Assembly (NCBI RefSeq): GCF_002483235.1
Contig: NZ_DLHN01000011.1
Location: 1 to 54,560, forward strand
Direction of reading: 5' to 3'
Length of the DNA: 54,560 bases
Origin: Pedobacter glucosidilyticus
GTDB taxonomy: Bacteria; Bacteroidota; Bacteroidia; Sphingobacteriales; Sphingobacteriaceae
The notes under the pieces are model-generated. The model was not told the DNA's origin. It ran no database searches and was given only the letters and a program-made list of their open reading frames with translations. This document shows positions 6,834-16,287 of this stretch, in pieces. The position numbers and the translations under genes were made by a program. Within the stretch, counting starts at the first letter, position 1. Each line of letters opens with the position of its first letter.

Positions 6834-7020
6834 GGATTAAATGGCTTAAGTCTACAAATTCATCATCTACAGCAAAGCGGCAAAGGTTTAGCAATGCTAA
6901 GGCTTTAGGTTGTTGTTGGGCTAAGTGAGCCTTTAAATCTGTAATCGTTTTAAGATTTTCTTCTAAGAGAAAATCCTTATCGAAATAATCTTTAAGGGCG
7001 GCAAAAACTTTTATTTTCAT
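6787..7020 (-). CDS. moaD: Molybdopterin synthase sulfur carrier subunit MoaD
   Basis: A 77-aa ubiquitin-fold protein ending in the essential Gly-Gly (IPPSSGG), which is adenylated and thiocarboxylated to donate sulfur to molybdopterin. The activating enzyme MoeB is not in the window and must be encoded elsewhere. It starts 6 nt after moaA and its 3' end overlaps moaE by 47 nt. Confidence 0.93.
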   Translation of the reverse strand: MKIKVFAALKDYFDKDFLLEENLKTITDLKAHLAQQQPKALALLNLCRFAVDDEFVDLSHLIHENDEISVIPPSSGG

Positions 7021-7026
7021 GATGAT

Positions 7027-7971
7027 TTATCCTCCAATCTCTAACATAGTTAGGCTACTTCCGGTAAATTTAAGGCTTTGTTTTTGTTTCATGGCGTATT
7101 GTAGCTTCTGTTTTAAAAGCTCTTCCGAGTCTTCATCAGCCATGTAAACAGATCTGTTACTACTTAAACACCCAAATAAATTTCCTTGAGCATCCATACG
7201 TAAGCGGTTACAGTCATGACAAAATGGGGCGCTTTCATTGGCGATTATCCCAAAAAAATGCCCTTCTTGTGTTTGCCAATAATTGGCTGTAGCCGATGTT
7301 TTTCTAATCACTCTGGTGAATTGATATTTCTGAGCGATGGTAGCCAAAATCTCATCCTTAGTGAAAATTTGAGCTGTAGTTTGCTCATGTAAATGGCCCA
7401 TAGCCATCAATTCTAAAAACCTGATAGGGATATTTAAATCAAAAGCATATTTTAATAAAGGTAAAATCTCTTGCTCGTTTAGCCCCTTCATGATAACGGC
7501 ATTTAATTTAACCTTTAAACCAGCTTTGATAGCTGTTTCAATACCGTTTAATACTTCTTGTACTTTTTTTCTTTTGCTTATTTTCTGGAAAGTAAGTTCA
7601 TCTATCGCATCTAAAGAAATATTAATACTATCTAAACCCGCATTTTTTAGGTTGGATGCTTGTTTAGCTAATAAAAAACCATTGGTGGTTAAAGTGATTT
7701 CTGGTATTTCTAATTTCTTAAGCTCATGAATAAGAGATGCAAGTTGATGATACAATAAAGGTTCGCCTCCTGTAAGTCTTATACTGTCTAGTGCTAAGTA
7801 TTGATGTAATTTTGCAACTCTCTGAATAAAAAAATCTACCTTTTGTTGAGGTTTGCTAGCTACATTATCAGTTCCCATAGTACAGTAAGAGCAATTGAAA
7901 TTGCAATGGTCTAGTAGGCTAAGTCTTAGCTTTTTAAACTTTCTGTTGTAGATATCTTCCATTTCCTCCAT
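7027..7971 (-). CDS. moaA: GTP 3',8-cyclase MoaA (radical SAM)
   Basis: MoaA performs the first step of molybdenum cofactor synthesis, turning GTP into 3',8-cyclo-dihydro-GTP. The radical SAM motif is CNFNCSYC (CxxxCxxC). The second 4Fe-4S site is in FCHDCNRLRMDAQGNLFGC, and the C-terminal Gly-Gly needed for activity is present. The ATG at 7971 shares one base with the stop of the TauE gene (TGATG). A GTG one codon earlier is an alternative. At about 315 aa it is normal size. Its companion MoaC is encoded in the nir operon, so the two operons must be co-expressed. Confidence 0.95.
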   Translation of the reverse strand: MEEMEDIYNRKFKKLRLSLLDHCNFNCSYCTMGTDNVASKPQQKVDFFIQRVAKLHQYLALDSIRLTGGEPLLYHQLASLIHELKKLEIPEITLTTNGFLLAKQASNLKNAGLDSINISLDAIDELTFQKISKRKKVQEVLNGIETAIKAGLKVKLNAVIMKGLNEQEILPLLKYAFDLNIPIRFLELMAMGHLHEQTTAQIFTKDEILATIAQKYQFTRVIRKTSATANYWQTQEGHFFGIIANESAPFCHDCNRLRMDAQGNLFGCLSSNRSVYMADEDSEELLKQKLQYAMKQKQSLKFTGSSLTMLEIGG

Positions 7972-8705
7972 CACATCAAAAATAAAAGTTTAAAAGAAGC
8001 AATTGCTAATACCACAGTTAATAAATATCGTACGGTAGAAATTTTAAAATAGCGGCTACCAAAATATGCGCCTGCAAAGCCTCCGGCTAAAGCCGAAAAA
8101 AACCAAAACCATACCGATGAATCTTGTATTTCTAAAGCGTTTGGATAACCTAAAAGCCCCGCTAAAGAGTTGCAAACGATGAATAAGGTTGAAACCGATG
8201 CTGATTCTTTGCTATTTGCCCAGCCCATCAGCATAAGTAGAGGACTTAAAAATATACCACCGCCTATGTTTAAAATGCCTGCTAATAAACCTAATAGTGC
8301 TCCCCAAATTAAAGCTTTTACCAAAGGAATATCTTTTTTTATTAGAGTTTCTCGGCTACCAAATCCCAATAACCTGATGACCGGAAATACCAAAGCTATA
8401 CCTAAAAGTGTATGGTAAATTTGAGTATCTAATGCGAATTTTGAGCCTAAAAATGCAAATGGGATAGAGGTTAATAGGAAAGGCCAGCACAAATGCCATC
8501 TGAAAAATCCGGCTCGGTAAAACTGGATAAAACCAGCGCCAGCAACCAAAATATTGAGCAAAAGCACCATGGTTTTATATTGAGCAAGCGGAATAGCAAA
8601 AATAGAAAGTACAGCCAAATAGCCGCTAGCGCCACCATGCCCTACAGATGCGTATAAAAATCCAACTGAAAATAAGGCCAATAGCAATAAGATTTCTATG
8701 CTCAT
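7971..8705 (-). CDS. TauE/SafE family transporter (sulfite exporter-like)
   Basis: A 244-aa integral membrane protein with about eight hydrophobic segments and the repeated glycine-rich motifs of the family: VGHGGASGYLAVL near residue 21 and LNIGGGIFLSPLLMLMG near 145. Members move small anions or sulfonates across the inner membrane. It overlaps both neighbours by a few bases (ATGA with the rubredoxin fusion gene, TGATG with moaA), so it is translated as part of the nitrate reductase operon. Substrate cannot be read from sequence; nitrite, sulfite or another oxyanion are all possible. Confidence 0.8.
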   Translation of the reverse strand: MSIEILLLLALFSVGFLYASVGHGGASGYLAVLSIFAIPLAQYKTMVLLLNILVAGAGFIQFYRAGFFRWHLCWPFLLTSIPFAFLGSKFALDTQIYHTLLGIALVFPVIRLLGFGSRETLIKKDIPLVKALIWGALLGLLAGILNIGGGIFLSPLLMLMGWANSKESASVSTLFIVCNSLAGLLGYPNALEIQDSSVWFWFFSALAGGFAGAYFGSRYFKISTVRYLLTVVLAIASFKLLFLM

Positions 8706-10165
8706 AAAAAAGGCTGTTTTGCTAAGTGAATTTCAAGAAAATCTTCTTTTGGAGCCTCACATACAGGGCAAAAATAGGATTCTAAACTGTTAAAATTTGT
8801 TTTTGGAGCTATTTCTTGTGTGCTATCTCCGTAATTCTCATCATAAATGGTTAAACAGTTTTTACACTGATAAACATGATGTTTTTGTATTTGCTTAGGT
8901 CTTTCCTTTTCTATTTCAGAGCTTTTTCCTGTATGTTCTCTCAAATGATAATACAGGGTACAAATTTCTGTCAATTTTGGTACAAGCTGTTCTATGGTAA
9001 CACCCTCATGAAAAGTGATATATTCTTTAGAATTTGGATTAAAGTTTCGTGTGTACAAAAGCTCATACAACTCTTTACCAGTGCTATTTTTACTGTTTCT
9101 TTTTCTGATAACGATAGAGCTAAATAAGCCTGTTTTAGGCTTAGTTTTGATGGCAAAACATAAGCGATAGGTTCTTAAATCGGCTTCTTCAAACTGTTTA
9201 ACCAAGTCTATTTTTAGCTTTAAAGCTTCTTCGCATAAATCTTCAACTTGCCAATTTAATTCGTTAGCAGCATGCCTAATATTGATTCTAAATTTATCTA
9301 ATAGGCTACTCCAATAAGTTCTGTCTTTGATATTGATATTTTTGATAACTATAGATTTCCACGAGGTGGTATAGAGCTGGCCAATTCTTGTTGATTTGCA
9401 AATCTCGCAAACGGCTTTTAAGAATTTGATGCTATATTCCTCATGCCTCCTGTAAATACCTAGCCACAATTTGTTTTCGCTGTATTTGTTAAGTCCTTCG
9501 TAATAAGGTAATTGAAAATCGGTATGTATTAAGGGTTTTTGAATTTCTTGTTGATGAAAATTATGGCTTTTAAGAACCTGAGCGTAAATATCCTCTCCGT
9601 TTAGGTTAGTTGTTTCTTTATTAAAATTAGGACTAATGTAATTTTCTAAAACTGAACTCAAAGCCGCAATATCTTCAGAATAGATTAATGAGGGCCAGCA
9701 AAACATATCATTCGTTTTTGGAAAACGGATATATAAATACCAGAAATTATTAGTCTCTGAGGCTATAAAATTAAGGTTGCCCGTAAAAAAGGGAATTAAA
9801 TTTTGGTAGTAATCAACTATATTAATTTTAAGCTTTGGCTGGTGATTAAAGCCGTCTAAAATATCTTTATAAACACCTTCTGTTAACCATAAGGATGTTT
9901 GAAAAATTTCTTCTGTAACATAAGAACTTACAATGTTAGGAAACTCATCTTGGTCTATTTCATAGGGAATATCATGAACCATAAACCTATCTTTTAAGTC
10001 TTCTAGTGCAGTTGCTGTAATTTTAAATAGAATTTGTTGGCGATTACCAAATCTGATATTCTCTACATCGCACTGTTCTGCAATGGTCAAGATTTCATGT
10101 AAATCTCCGATAGAGACAATGCCACCCGGTAAGTTTATTTTGATGATGTGCGTTTCTATAGCCAT
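8702..10165 (-). CDS. NirA/sulfite-reductase-like domain fused to a C-terminal rubredoxin
   Basis: A 487-aa cytoplasmic protein. The N-terminus (LPGGIVSIGDLHEILTIAEQ, then NIRFGNRQQILF) and a second segment near residues 250-290 (RIGQLYTTSWKSIVIKNI) match the ferredoxin-like half-domains of assimilatory nitrite and sulfite reductases. The siroheme/4Fe-4S signature C-x5-C...C-x3-C is absent. The end is a rubredoxin: C434-x2-C437 and C466-x2-C469. The start overlaps the nitrate reductase stop as TAATG, so the two are translationally coupled. An electron carrier or assembly partner for the nitrate reductase is the likely role, by inference. It should not by itself reduce nitrite. Confidence 0.8.
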   Translation of the reverse strand: MAIETHIIKINLPGGIVSIGDLHEILTIAEQCDVENIRFGNRQQILFKITATALEDLKDRFMVHDIPYEIDQDEFPNIVSSYVTEEIFQTSLWLTEGVYKDILDGFNHQPKLKINIVDYYQNLIPFFTGNLNFIASETNNFWYLYIRFPKTNDMFCWPSLIYSEDIAALSSVLENYISPNFNKETTNLNGEDIYAQVLKSHNFHQQEIQKPLIHTDFQLPYYEGLNKYSENKLWLGIYRRHEEYSIKFLKAVCEICKSTRIGQLYTTSWKSIVIKNINIKDRTYWSSLLDKFRINIRHAANELNWQVEDLCEEALKLKIDLVKQFEEADLRTYRLCFAIKTKPKTGLFSSIVIRKRNSKNSTGKELYELLYTRNFNPNSKEYITFHEGVTIEQLVPKLTEICTLYYHLREHTGKSSEIEKERPKQIQKHHVYQCKNCLTIYDENYGDSTQEIAPKTNFNSLESYFCPVCEAPKEDFLEIHLAKQPFL

Positions 10166-13100
10166 TAGATTAGATTTAAAACTACTTCCTCTTTTTGGGA
10201 TGCTTCATCAAGGATTTTTTTAACTTCTGATTTACAAGAGCCGCAACCTTGACCTGCACCAGTGGCACTGCATAAGGTGTTTAAATTTGTACAACCCAAA
10301 GCTATTTTTTCTTCTAAATTACCTTTACCAACGTTATTGCAACTGCAAACGAGTTTACCTTTAACAGGTTCTGCTTTTTTGCCGCTTCTAAGCAACTGCA
10401 TTCTCTTTTCGCTCAGCTCTATTTTGTTAGCAATAAGTTCTTTAAATTCTAAAAATTCAGATTTGTCGCCAATGAGAATAGCACCAACCAGTTTATCTTG
10501 CTTGATGATACATTTCTTATAATATCGCTTAGCTTTATCGATAAAAACTATTTCTTCATAACTCTCATCAGGGCATTCTGGTAAACCAATGCTGCATAAA
10601 TCAAAACCATTGATTTTTAACAAATTCATGTTGGTGCTACCGCTATAGTAGCTGGCAATATCTCCGTTTAAATAGTTGGCAACTATGCTGGCTTGTTGTT
10701 CTGCGGCAGCGGTAATGCCATATAAGCTACCATTAAACTCGGCAATTTCTCCTATCGCATAAATATTTGGGTCGTTAGTTTGCAGATAATCATTAACCAC
10801 AACACCTTTTTTGCAGTTTAAATCCGATGCTTTGGCTAGTTCTATATTTGGTGTGGTGCCAATAGCTAAAATAATAGCGTCACAATTTATTTTTCTTCCG
10901 CTTTTTAGACCAATAGCTGTTAGTTTTGATCTTCCGTAGTAGAGTTGTACTTCGTCATCATAATAAATATCGCAACCTAGATCTACCATTTCTTCGTGTA
11001 AAAGCTGACTGCCCAAAGCATCTAGCTGCCTGCCCATAAGCCTAGAACTTCTTTGGATAATGGTGATTTTAACACCTATTTCTCTTAAAGAAGCAGCCAT
11101 TTCTAAACCTAGCAATCCACCACCATAGATAGCAACATGGGCATTTTTAGGAATATGATTTTTGAAATTATCCGCATCTGTACGGCTCCTCATGGTGAAA
11201 ATACCTTTTAAATTGGGTAAGTTTTTTGGTACTGATGCTCTGCTTCCTGTTGCCATGATCAGAATATCGTAAGGTGTTTTTCTACCCAAGCTATCGATAA
11301 CCAATTTTTGCTCCCGGTCTATTTTTTCAACACTTACACCGCGATGAAGCCTAATTTTATAATCTGGTTCTTCTTCATCTGTCATTTTTACCAGTTGCTC
11401 CCAGCGTTGTTCTCCACTGATATAATCTGGAAGCATGACCCTATTATAAAAAGGAAAATTTTCTTTGCTAAAGATGGTTATCGCATCTTCTTGGTTAATT
11501 TCTCTATAAGCTTTAACAAAGCCATAAGCACCTGCCCCGGCGCCAATAACCACTATTTTTTGTTCTGGTTTTTGATATTTAGTAACCTTAACAGCGCAGT
11601 ATTTAAAATCTGGTTCTTTAGAAATGGGGTCAAGCAAATCATTGGTGATATTATTTGCTCGGTTTAAATCGTTTCCTAAAATTTTACCCCAATGCATAGG
11701 TAAGAAAACCACACCCGGTTTAATGGTATCGCCAATTTTTACTTTAGCTCTTACTTCTCCTCTTGTGGAAGTAATGATGGCTATGTCATCTTCTTTCAGC
11801 TGCAAATGCTCAGCATCCTGAATATGAATTTCTAGATACGCTTGTTTGATATGCTGGTTTAGCTTGTTTACTTTACCCGTTTTACTTCTGGTATGCCATT
11901 GGTCTCTAATACGGCCAGTGGTTAGGATAAAAGGAAAATCGGGATTTGGTTTTTCGCTGGTTAAAGTATCCGGTACGGCATGTAAGATGGCTTTTTGTGA
12001 TGGTGTATAAAACTTTTTATCCTCAAAAAGACGTTTTGTTCCGTTTGGTTTATGCTTTTTATAAGGCCATTGAATGCTTCTATTTTCTTTCAGGATAGCA
12101 TAATTTAAGCCATGTATATCAATGTTGGTTCCTTTGGTAAGTTTGGTATGTTCTATGAATATTTCTTCAACGTTGTTGTAGTTGAAGCTATCATAGCCCA
12201 TTTTTTGAGCAAATTTACAGATGATTTCAGCATCAGGTAAAGCTTCGCCGGGGGCATCTACAGCTTTATGTAGATAGGTGATTCTGCGTTCAGAATTTGT
12301 CATGGTACCTTCTTTCTCTGCCCAAGCTGCTGCTGGTAAAACAACATCAGCGTAAGCTAAAGTTTCTGGTTTATTGCTGATTTCTTGTACCACCACAAAT
12401 TTGGCTTTTTTTAATGCAGCTTCGGCTTGCCGGGTATTGGGTAAGCTGGTTAATGGATTGGTACACAGTATCCAAATAGCCTTTAATTGCCCGGTTTCTA
12501 AGGCCTCAAACATTTCTGTTGCGGTTAAGCCGGGTTTCTCTTGTATTTTTTTTCCTCCCCAAAAAGCTTGCACTTCTTCTCTGTGTAGGGGATTATTAAG
12601 GTTGCGATGGGCAGGTAAAAGGTTTGATAGGCCTCCAACTTCTCGGCCGCCCATAGCGTTGGGTTGGCCGGTTAATGAAAACGGACCAGCACCAAGTTTG
12701 CCAATTTGACCGGTAATTAAGTTGAGGTTAATCAAACTTAGGTTTTTATGAGTCCCTATAGCACTTTGGTTAAGCCCCATCGTCCACATACTGATAAAGC
12801 CTTTGGCTTCGCCAATATATTGTGCTGCCAGTGTAATATCATCAAGGTTTAAGCCGCAAATTTGGGCCGCATCTTCTAAGCTTTTTTCAAAAACTACAGC
12901 CTTATAAGCCTCATAACCTTCTGCATGTTGTTGGATAAAGTTGATATCAATATCTCCATTTTCTATCAACAGCCTGCCAATGGCGTGGTTAAGGGTAACA
13001 TCAGTTCCGGGGTTGATTTGTAAATGTAAATCTGCAATAGCACAAGTATCGGTTATGCGTGGGTCAACAATGATGATTTTTACCTCAGGATGAGCAGCTT

Positions 13101-13686
13101 TATGAGTTTCAACTCTTCTCCAGATGATAGGGTGACACCAAGCTGGGTTAGCACCGGTAACATAAAAGCAATCTGCCAGTTCTATATCATCATAACAAAT
13201 GGGTACGCTATCTTCGCCAATAGACATTTTATAGCCTACAACGGCGCTACTCATACATAATCTAGAATTGGTATCTATATTATTGCTGCCAATAAAACCT
13301 TTGATGAGCTTATTAATCACATAATATTCTTCAGTTAAACATTGCCCTGAGGCATAAAAGGCAACCGAATCTGGGCCATATTTATCTATAAAAGTTTTAA
13401 AAACTGCGGCCGTACGTTCTAAAGCATCATCCCAGCTTACCCTTTGTAAAGGCATGCTTTTATTGTAACGCATTTGCGGATACAGCAACCTATCGCTTTT
13501 ATCGTTTACAGTATGATGCAGGTTTAGGCCCTTACTACAGAGCATTCCTTTGTTAGAAGGATGATTTTTATCTCCCTCAACCAAAATATTTCCGTTTTTT
13601 TCTTTTTGGATAAGCACACCACAACCCACTCCGCAATAGCTGCAGGTAGAAGTAAGTTGTTCTGTTGTTTTTTTAGTGTGCGACAT
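10165..13686 (-). CDS. nasA: Assimilatory nitrate reductase: Mo-bisMGD catalytic part fused to FAD/NAD reductase and BFD [2Fe-2S] domain
   Basis: A 1173-aa cytoplasmic enzyme reducing nitrate to nitrite. The N-terminus binds 4Fe-4S through C15, C18, C22 and C50 (CSYCGVGC, then LCSKG), followed by the molybdopterin oxidoreductase body and dinucleotide-binding domain up to about residue 695. From about 705 a NirB/NasB-type flavoprotein begins (VVIGAGAGAYG; NAD site IYGGGLLGLEMA). A BFD-like domain follows at about 1113-1165 (CSCNN...GAGQGCGSC). In Klebsiella the reductase and catalytic parts are separate proteins; here one chain could take electrons from NAD(P)H to Mo. It starts 8 nt after narK and is coupled to the rubredoxin fusion gene. 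Confidence 0.93.
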   Translation of the reverse strand: MSHTKKTTEQLTSTCSYCGVGCGVLIQKEKNGNILVEGDKNHPSNKGMLCSKGLNLHHTVNDKSDRLLYPQMRYNKSMPLQRVSWDDALERTAAVFKTFIDKYGPDSVAFYASGQCLTEEYYVINKLIKGFIGSNNIDTNSRLCMSSAVVGYKMSIGEDSVPICYDDIELADCFYVTGANPAWCHPIIWRRVETHKAAHPEVKIIIVDPRITDTCAIADLHLQINPGTDVTLNHAIGRLLIENGDIDINFIQQHAEGYEAYKAVVFEKSLEDAAQICGLNLDDITLAAQYIGEAKGFISMWTMGLNQSAIGTHKNLSLINLNLITGQIGKLGAGPFSLTGQPNAMGGREVGGLSNLLPAHRNLNNPLHREEVQAFWGGKKIQEKPGLTATEMFEALETGQLKAIWILCTNPLTSLPNTRQAEAALKKAKFVVVQEISNKPETLAYADVVLPAAAWAEKEGTMTNSERRITYLHKAVDAPGEALPDAEIICKFAQKMGYDSFNYNNVEEIFIEHTKLTKGTNIDIHGLNYAILKENRSIQWPYKKHKPNGTKRLFEDKKFYTPSQKAILHAVPDTLTSEKPNPDFPFILTTGRIRDQWHTRSKTGKVNKLNQHIKQAYLEIHIQDAEHLQLKEDDIAIITSTRGEVRAKVKIGDTIKPGVVFLPMHWGKILGNDLNRANNITNDLLDPISKEPDFKYCAVKVTKYQKPEQKIVVIGAGAGAYGFVKAYREINQEDAITIFSKENFPFYNRVMLPDYISGEQRWEQLVKMTDEEEPDYKIRLHRGVSVEKIDREQKLVIDSLGRKTPYDILIMATGSRASVPKNLPNLKGIFTMRSRTDADNFKNHIPKNAHVAIYGGGLLGLEMAASLREIGVKITIIQRSSRLMGRQLDALGSQLLHEEMVDLGCDIYYDDEVQLYYGRSKLTAIGLKSGRKINCDAIILAIGTTPNIELAKASDLNCKKGVVVNDYLQTNDPNIYAIGEIAEFNGSLYGITAAAEQQASIVANYLNGDIASYYSGSTNMNLLKINGFDLCSIGLPECPDESYEEIVFIDKAKRYYKKCIIKQDKLVGAILIGDKSEFLEFKELIANKIELSEKRMQLLRSGKKAEPVKGKLVCSCNNVGKGNLEEKIALGCTNLNTLCSATGAGQGCGSCKSEVKKILDEASQKEEVVLNLI

Positions 13687-13694
13687 ATAAATTT

Positions 13695-15002
13695 TTATTT
13701 AGATGTTTTCAACGATAAGTTTTGAGTTTCAAGGCTTGCTGTTTTTGAGGTAGAAAATTTTGTAATGAGGATAATGATAGAAACGATAATGATGATATAG
13801 CCTATGTATTGAAATGCTTGAACATAGCTGATAGATTCTACTTTAAACAAGAAACCAAAGGCCATACCACCCAAATTTCCACCGGCACCTACTATACCGC
13901 TCACCATTCCTACATTTTTTTCGTTCACAAAAGGAACAATACCATAGGTTGCGCCATTTGCCATTTTTAAGAATAAGGCGAAAGTGAGCATAGACACAAT
14001 GGCTAATACAAACGAACCGGATAAAGCAAATAACAGTAAGCCAAAGCCTTCTAACAGCAGCATGATGGCCAGTAAAATACCTTTACCTTTTAAGCCATAT
14101 TTTAATCCGGTTTTGTCTGATACGATGCCGCCCATTGCCCTGGCGAAAATATTCATGAAGCCAAATACACCAGCCCAAAAGCCGGCACTACTTTGCGATA
14201 GGCCAAAAGAGTCTACAAAATGAAGGGCAGCTATATTATCAAAGGTTATTTCCATACCAAAGCACATGGCATAAGCTAAGGTTAAGGCCCAAACTCGCCA
14301 ATCTCCCAAAATAGACCAATCTGTTTTAGCAGCAGCTGATTTCTCTTTGTTAATCTCATCAAAATTTCCTGCCGGAGTATCTTTGGTATACTTCCAGTAT
14401 AAAAAGGCGGCTACAAGCATCATCAGCCCGGGTACAATCATGGCGTATCTCCAGGCTTGGGCATCGGTATAACCGAAGCCAACAATAGCCGCAAAAATTA
14501 AGGGCATCACCATATTGGTTACGCCACCACCTAAATTTCCCCATCCTCCGGTTATGGCATTGGCAGTTCCTTTAATTTTTGGTGCAAACATCATAGAAGT
14601 ATGGTATTGTGTAATCACGAAAGATGCACCTATGACGCCTATAGCAAGTCTGAATAATAAAAAAGTCTCGTAAGAATCGGCCAAGCCAACTAAAAACACA
14701 GGTAAAGATCCTAAGCTTAATAACCAAATTGCAGCTTTTCGTGGGCCTATAACATCACACAACCTGCCAATAACTAAGCGGGCTATGATGGTAGAAGCTA
14801 CAGAGGCTATAATGAGGTTGCCAACTTGCGCTTTACTTAAATCAAGTTCTGCCCTGATGGTTGGCATTAAAGGGGCTAAACCAAACCATCCGAAGAAACA
14901 AACAAAAAACATGAGCCATGTGATATGGAAAGTTCTCATTTGTATACCTTTTACACTAAATAAGTTAAGTTTTTCTAGTGGTTTTTCGTTTGCTTTTATC
15001 AT
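13695..15002 (-). CDS. narK: Nitrate/nitrite MFS transporter NarK (NNP family)
   Basis: A 435-aa, roughly 12-helix inner-membrane protein. Both nitrate-signature motifs are visible: GGWGNLGGGVTNM near residue 152 and GIVGAGGNLGGMAFG near 370, together with the MFS loop GRLCDVIGPRKAA. The NNP family imports nitrate and may exchange nitrite. It is the first gene after a 392-nt gap and is followed 8 nt later by the nitrate reductase. An ABC nitrate importer is encoded just upstream, so this organism has two uptake routes, perhaps for different concentrations. Confidence 0.93.
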   Translation of the reverse strand: MIKANEKPLEKLNLFSVKGIQMRTFHITWLMFFVCFFGWFGLAPLMPTIRAELDLSKAQVGNLIIASVASTIIARLVIGRLCDVIGPRKAAIWLLSLGSLPVFLVGLADSYETFLLFRLAIGVIGASFVITQYHTSMMFAPKIKGTANAITGGWGNLGGGVTNMVMPLIFAAIVGFGYTDAQAWRYAMIVPGLMMLVAAFLYWKYTKDTPAGNFDEINKEKSAAAKTDWSILGDWRVWALTLAYAMCFGMEITFDNIAALHFVDSFGLSQSSAGFWAGVFGFMNIFARAMGGIVSDKTGLKYGLKGKGILLAIMLLLEGFGLLLFALSGSFVLAIVSMLTFALFLKMANGATYGIVPFVNEKNVGMVSGIVGAGGNLGGMAFGFLFKVESISYVQAFQYIGYIIIIVSIIILITKFSTSKTASLETQNLSLKTSK

Positions 15003-15394
15003 GATTCTAGTATTTGATAGATTTTAATTCTGATTTATCTAATAATTTTAAATGATTTTAAAAATTAGCTCAAAAAATTGATATTAAGTGTTGTTTTTAT
15101 TGATATAAATTTATCATAAGTAATATTTTAAGACAAATTTTTAAGCGAAATACTATAATTTATATGATATTAGTAATATTTAAGTGTTATTTATGTTGGT
15201 TTTTGATGATTTATTATGACTTTTATTTGTTTATTGAGGATTTTTAAATTTAAAAATGGTTAAAAACACAATTTTTATACTTAGAAACTCATTTTTATGT
15301 CGTTTTTAAGTGTAATTCTTCTTAAAAACTGCTTATTTATTTTGGAATGTGGTTTTTTGTAGATTAAAAATTAGTTTTTATGGAGATAATGAGC
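15003..15394 (-). promoter_or_regulatory. narK upstream region, 392 nt, very AT-rich
   Basis: No coding frame. It lies between the nrtD stop and the narK start, both on the minus strand, and should contain the narK-nasA operon promoter and the nrt operon end. A near-palindrome TTGATATAAATTTATCATAA lies near 15098-15117, but its half-site spacing does not fit a Crp/Fnr operator. ATTTTTATGTCGTTTTTAAG at 15291-15310 loosely resembles the motif shared upstream of nirB and the porin gene. No convincing -7 box was found. Confidence 0.4.
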
Positions 15395-16273
15395 TTAATA
15401 ATCAGAAATCGAGAATTTATCTATCAATAAACTCAATAATCTATCATGAATTTCTTTGTATTTGGGATGATGAACGATTTCTTTCTTATTTCTTGGTCTT
15501 TCTAGCGGTATATCAACAATTTCTTTGATGGTTGATGCTGGACCATTATTTAAAACCACCACCCTATCTGATAAGAAAATAGCTTCTTCAATATCATGGG
15601 TAACCATAACAATGGTTTTATCTCTGTTATCTAAATTCCAAAGTTTTAAAAGCTCAATGTGCATTGCGCTTTTGGTTAAGGCATCCAAAGCACCAAAAGG
15701 TTCATCAAGCAATAAGATTTTAGGGTTAATAGCAAAAGCTCGGGCTATAGCAACACGCTGTTTCATTCCGCCAGATAAATGCCCCGGTAATTTATGTTGA
15801 TGTTCCCAAAGGTTTACCATTTTCAGATTCTTTTCTACAATGGCTTTTTTATCTTCTTTGGAGATGTTTTTGAAAGAAGAATCTACAGCTTCATAAATGT
15901 TTTGAAACACCGTTAACCAAGGTAATAGCGAGTAATTTTGGAATACAATTCCTCTATCTGGTCCGGGGCCTTTTACCAGTTGTTCGTTGGCAATTACTTC
16001 TCCGCTGGTTGGGCTTACCATCCCAGAAATGGTATTCATTAAAGTTGATTTTCCACAGCCAGAATGCCCAATTAAAGAAATAATCTCACCTTTTTTAATA
16101 TCTAAACTGATGTCTTTTAAAGCGGTGTATAAACCTTTTTTGCTTTTAAAAGAAACAGTTACGTTTTTAATTTTAATGGCTGGCGGCGCCAAAAGTTTAG
16201 CTATTTCATCTTTATTTTCAATCTCTTCTGTTTGTAAGAGTTCTAGTTCTTCTTGAGTTAAATTTTTCATCAT
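15395..16273 (-). CDS. nrtD: Nitrate ABC transporter ATPase
   Basis: A 292-aa ATPase of the NrtC/NrtD/SsuB/TauB group. Walker A is GHSGCGKST, the Q-loop is VFQNYSLLPWLTV, the signature is LSGGMKQRVAIARA, Walker B is ILLLDEPFGALD, and the switch histidine is MVTHDIEEA. An N-terminal extension of about 30 acidic residues precedes the ATPase. It follows the permease gene by 14 nt. Nitrate is favoured over sulfonates because of the surrounding nitrate genes and the NrtA-like binding protein. The family NrtC-type C-terminal sensor domain is absent. Confidence 0.9.
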   Translation of the reverse strand: MMKNLTQEELELLQTEEIENKDEIAKLLAPPAIKIKNVTVSFKSKKGLYTALKDISLDIKKGEIISLIGHSGCGKSTLMNTISGMVSPTSGEVIANEQLVKGPGPDRGIVFQNYSLLPWLTVFQNIYEAVDSSFKNISKEDKKAIVEKNLKMVNLWEHQHKLPGHLSGGMKQRVAIARAFAINPKILLLDEPFGALDALTKSAMHIELLKLWNLDNRDKTIVMVTHDIEEAIFLSDRVVVLNNGPASTIKEIVDIPLERPRNKKEIVHHPKYKEIHDRLLSLLIDKFSISDY

Positions 16274-16287
16274 GATATGTTTTAAGG

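Noticed and set aside
8702..10165. Calling this gene a second nitrite reductase (NirA)
   Set aside because: The siroheme/4Fe-4S cysteine pairs are missing, so catalysis is not supported.
12374..12709. Open frame on the plus strand inside the nitrate reductase gene
   Set aside because: Shadow of a strongly supported enzyme on the other strand; no motif or start signal.
15098..15117. Near-palindrome TTGATATAAATTTATCATAA as a Crp/Fnr site
   Set aside because: TGA and TCA half-sites are 10 nt apart instead of 6, and the sequence is AT-only inside; not a credible Crp/Fnr box.
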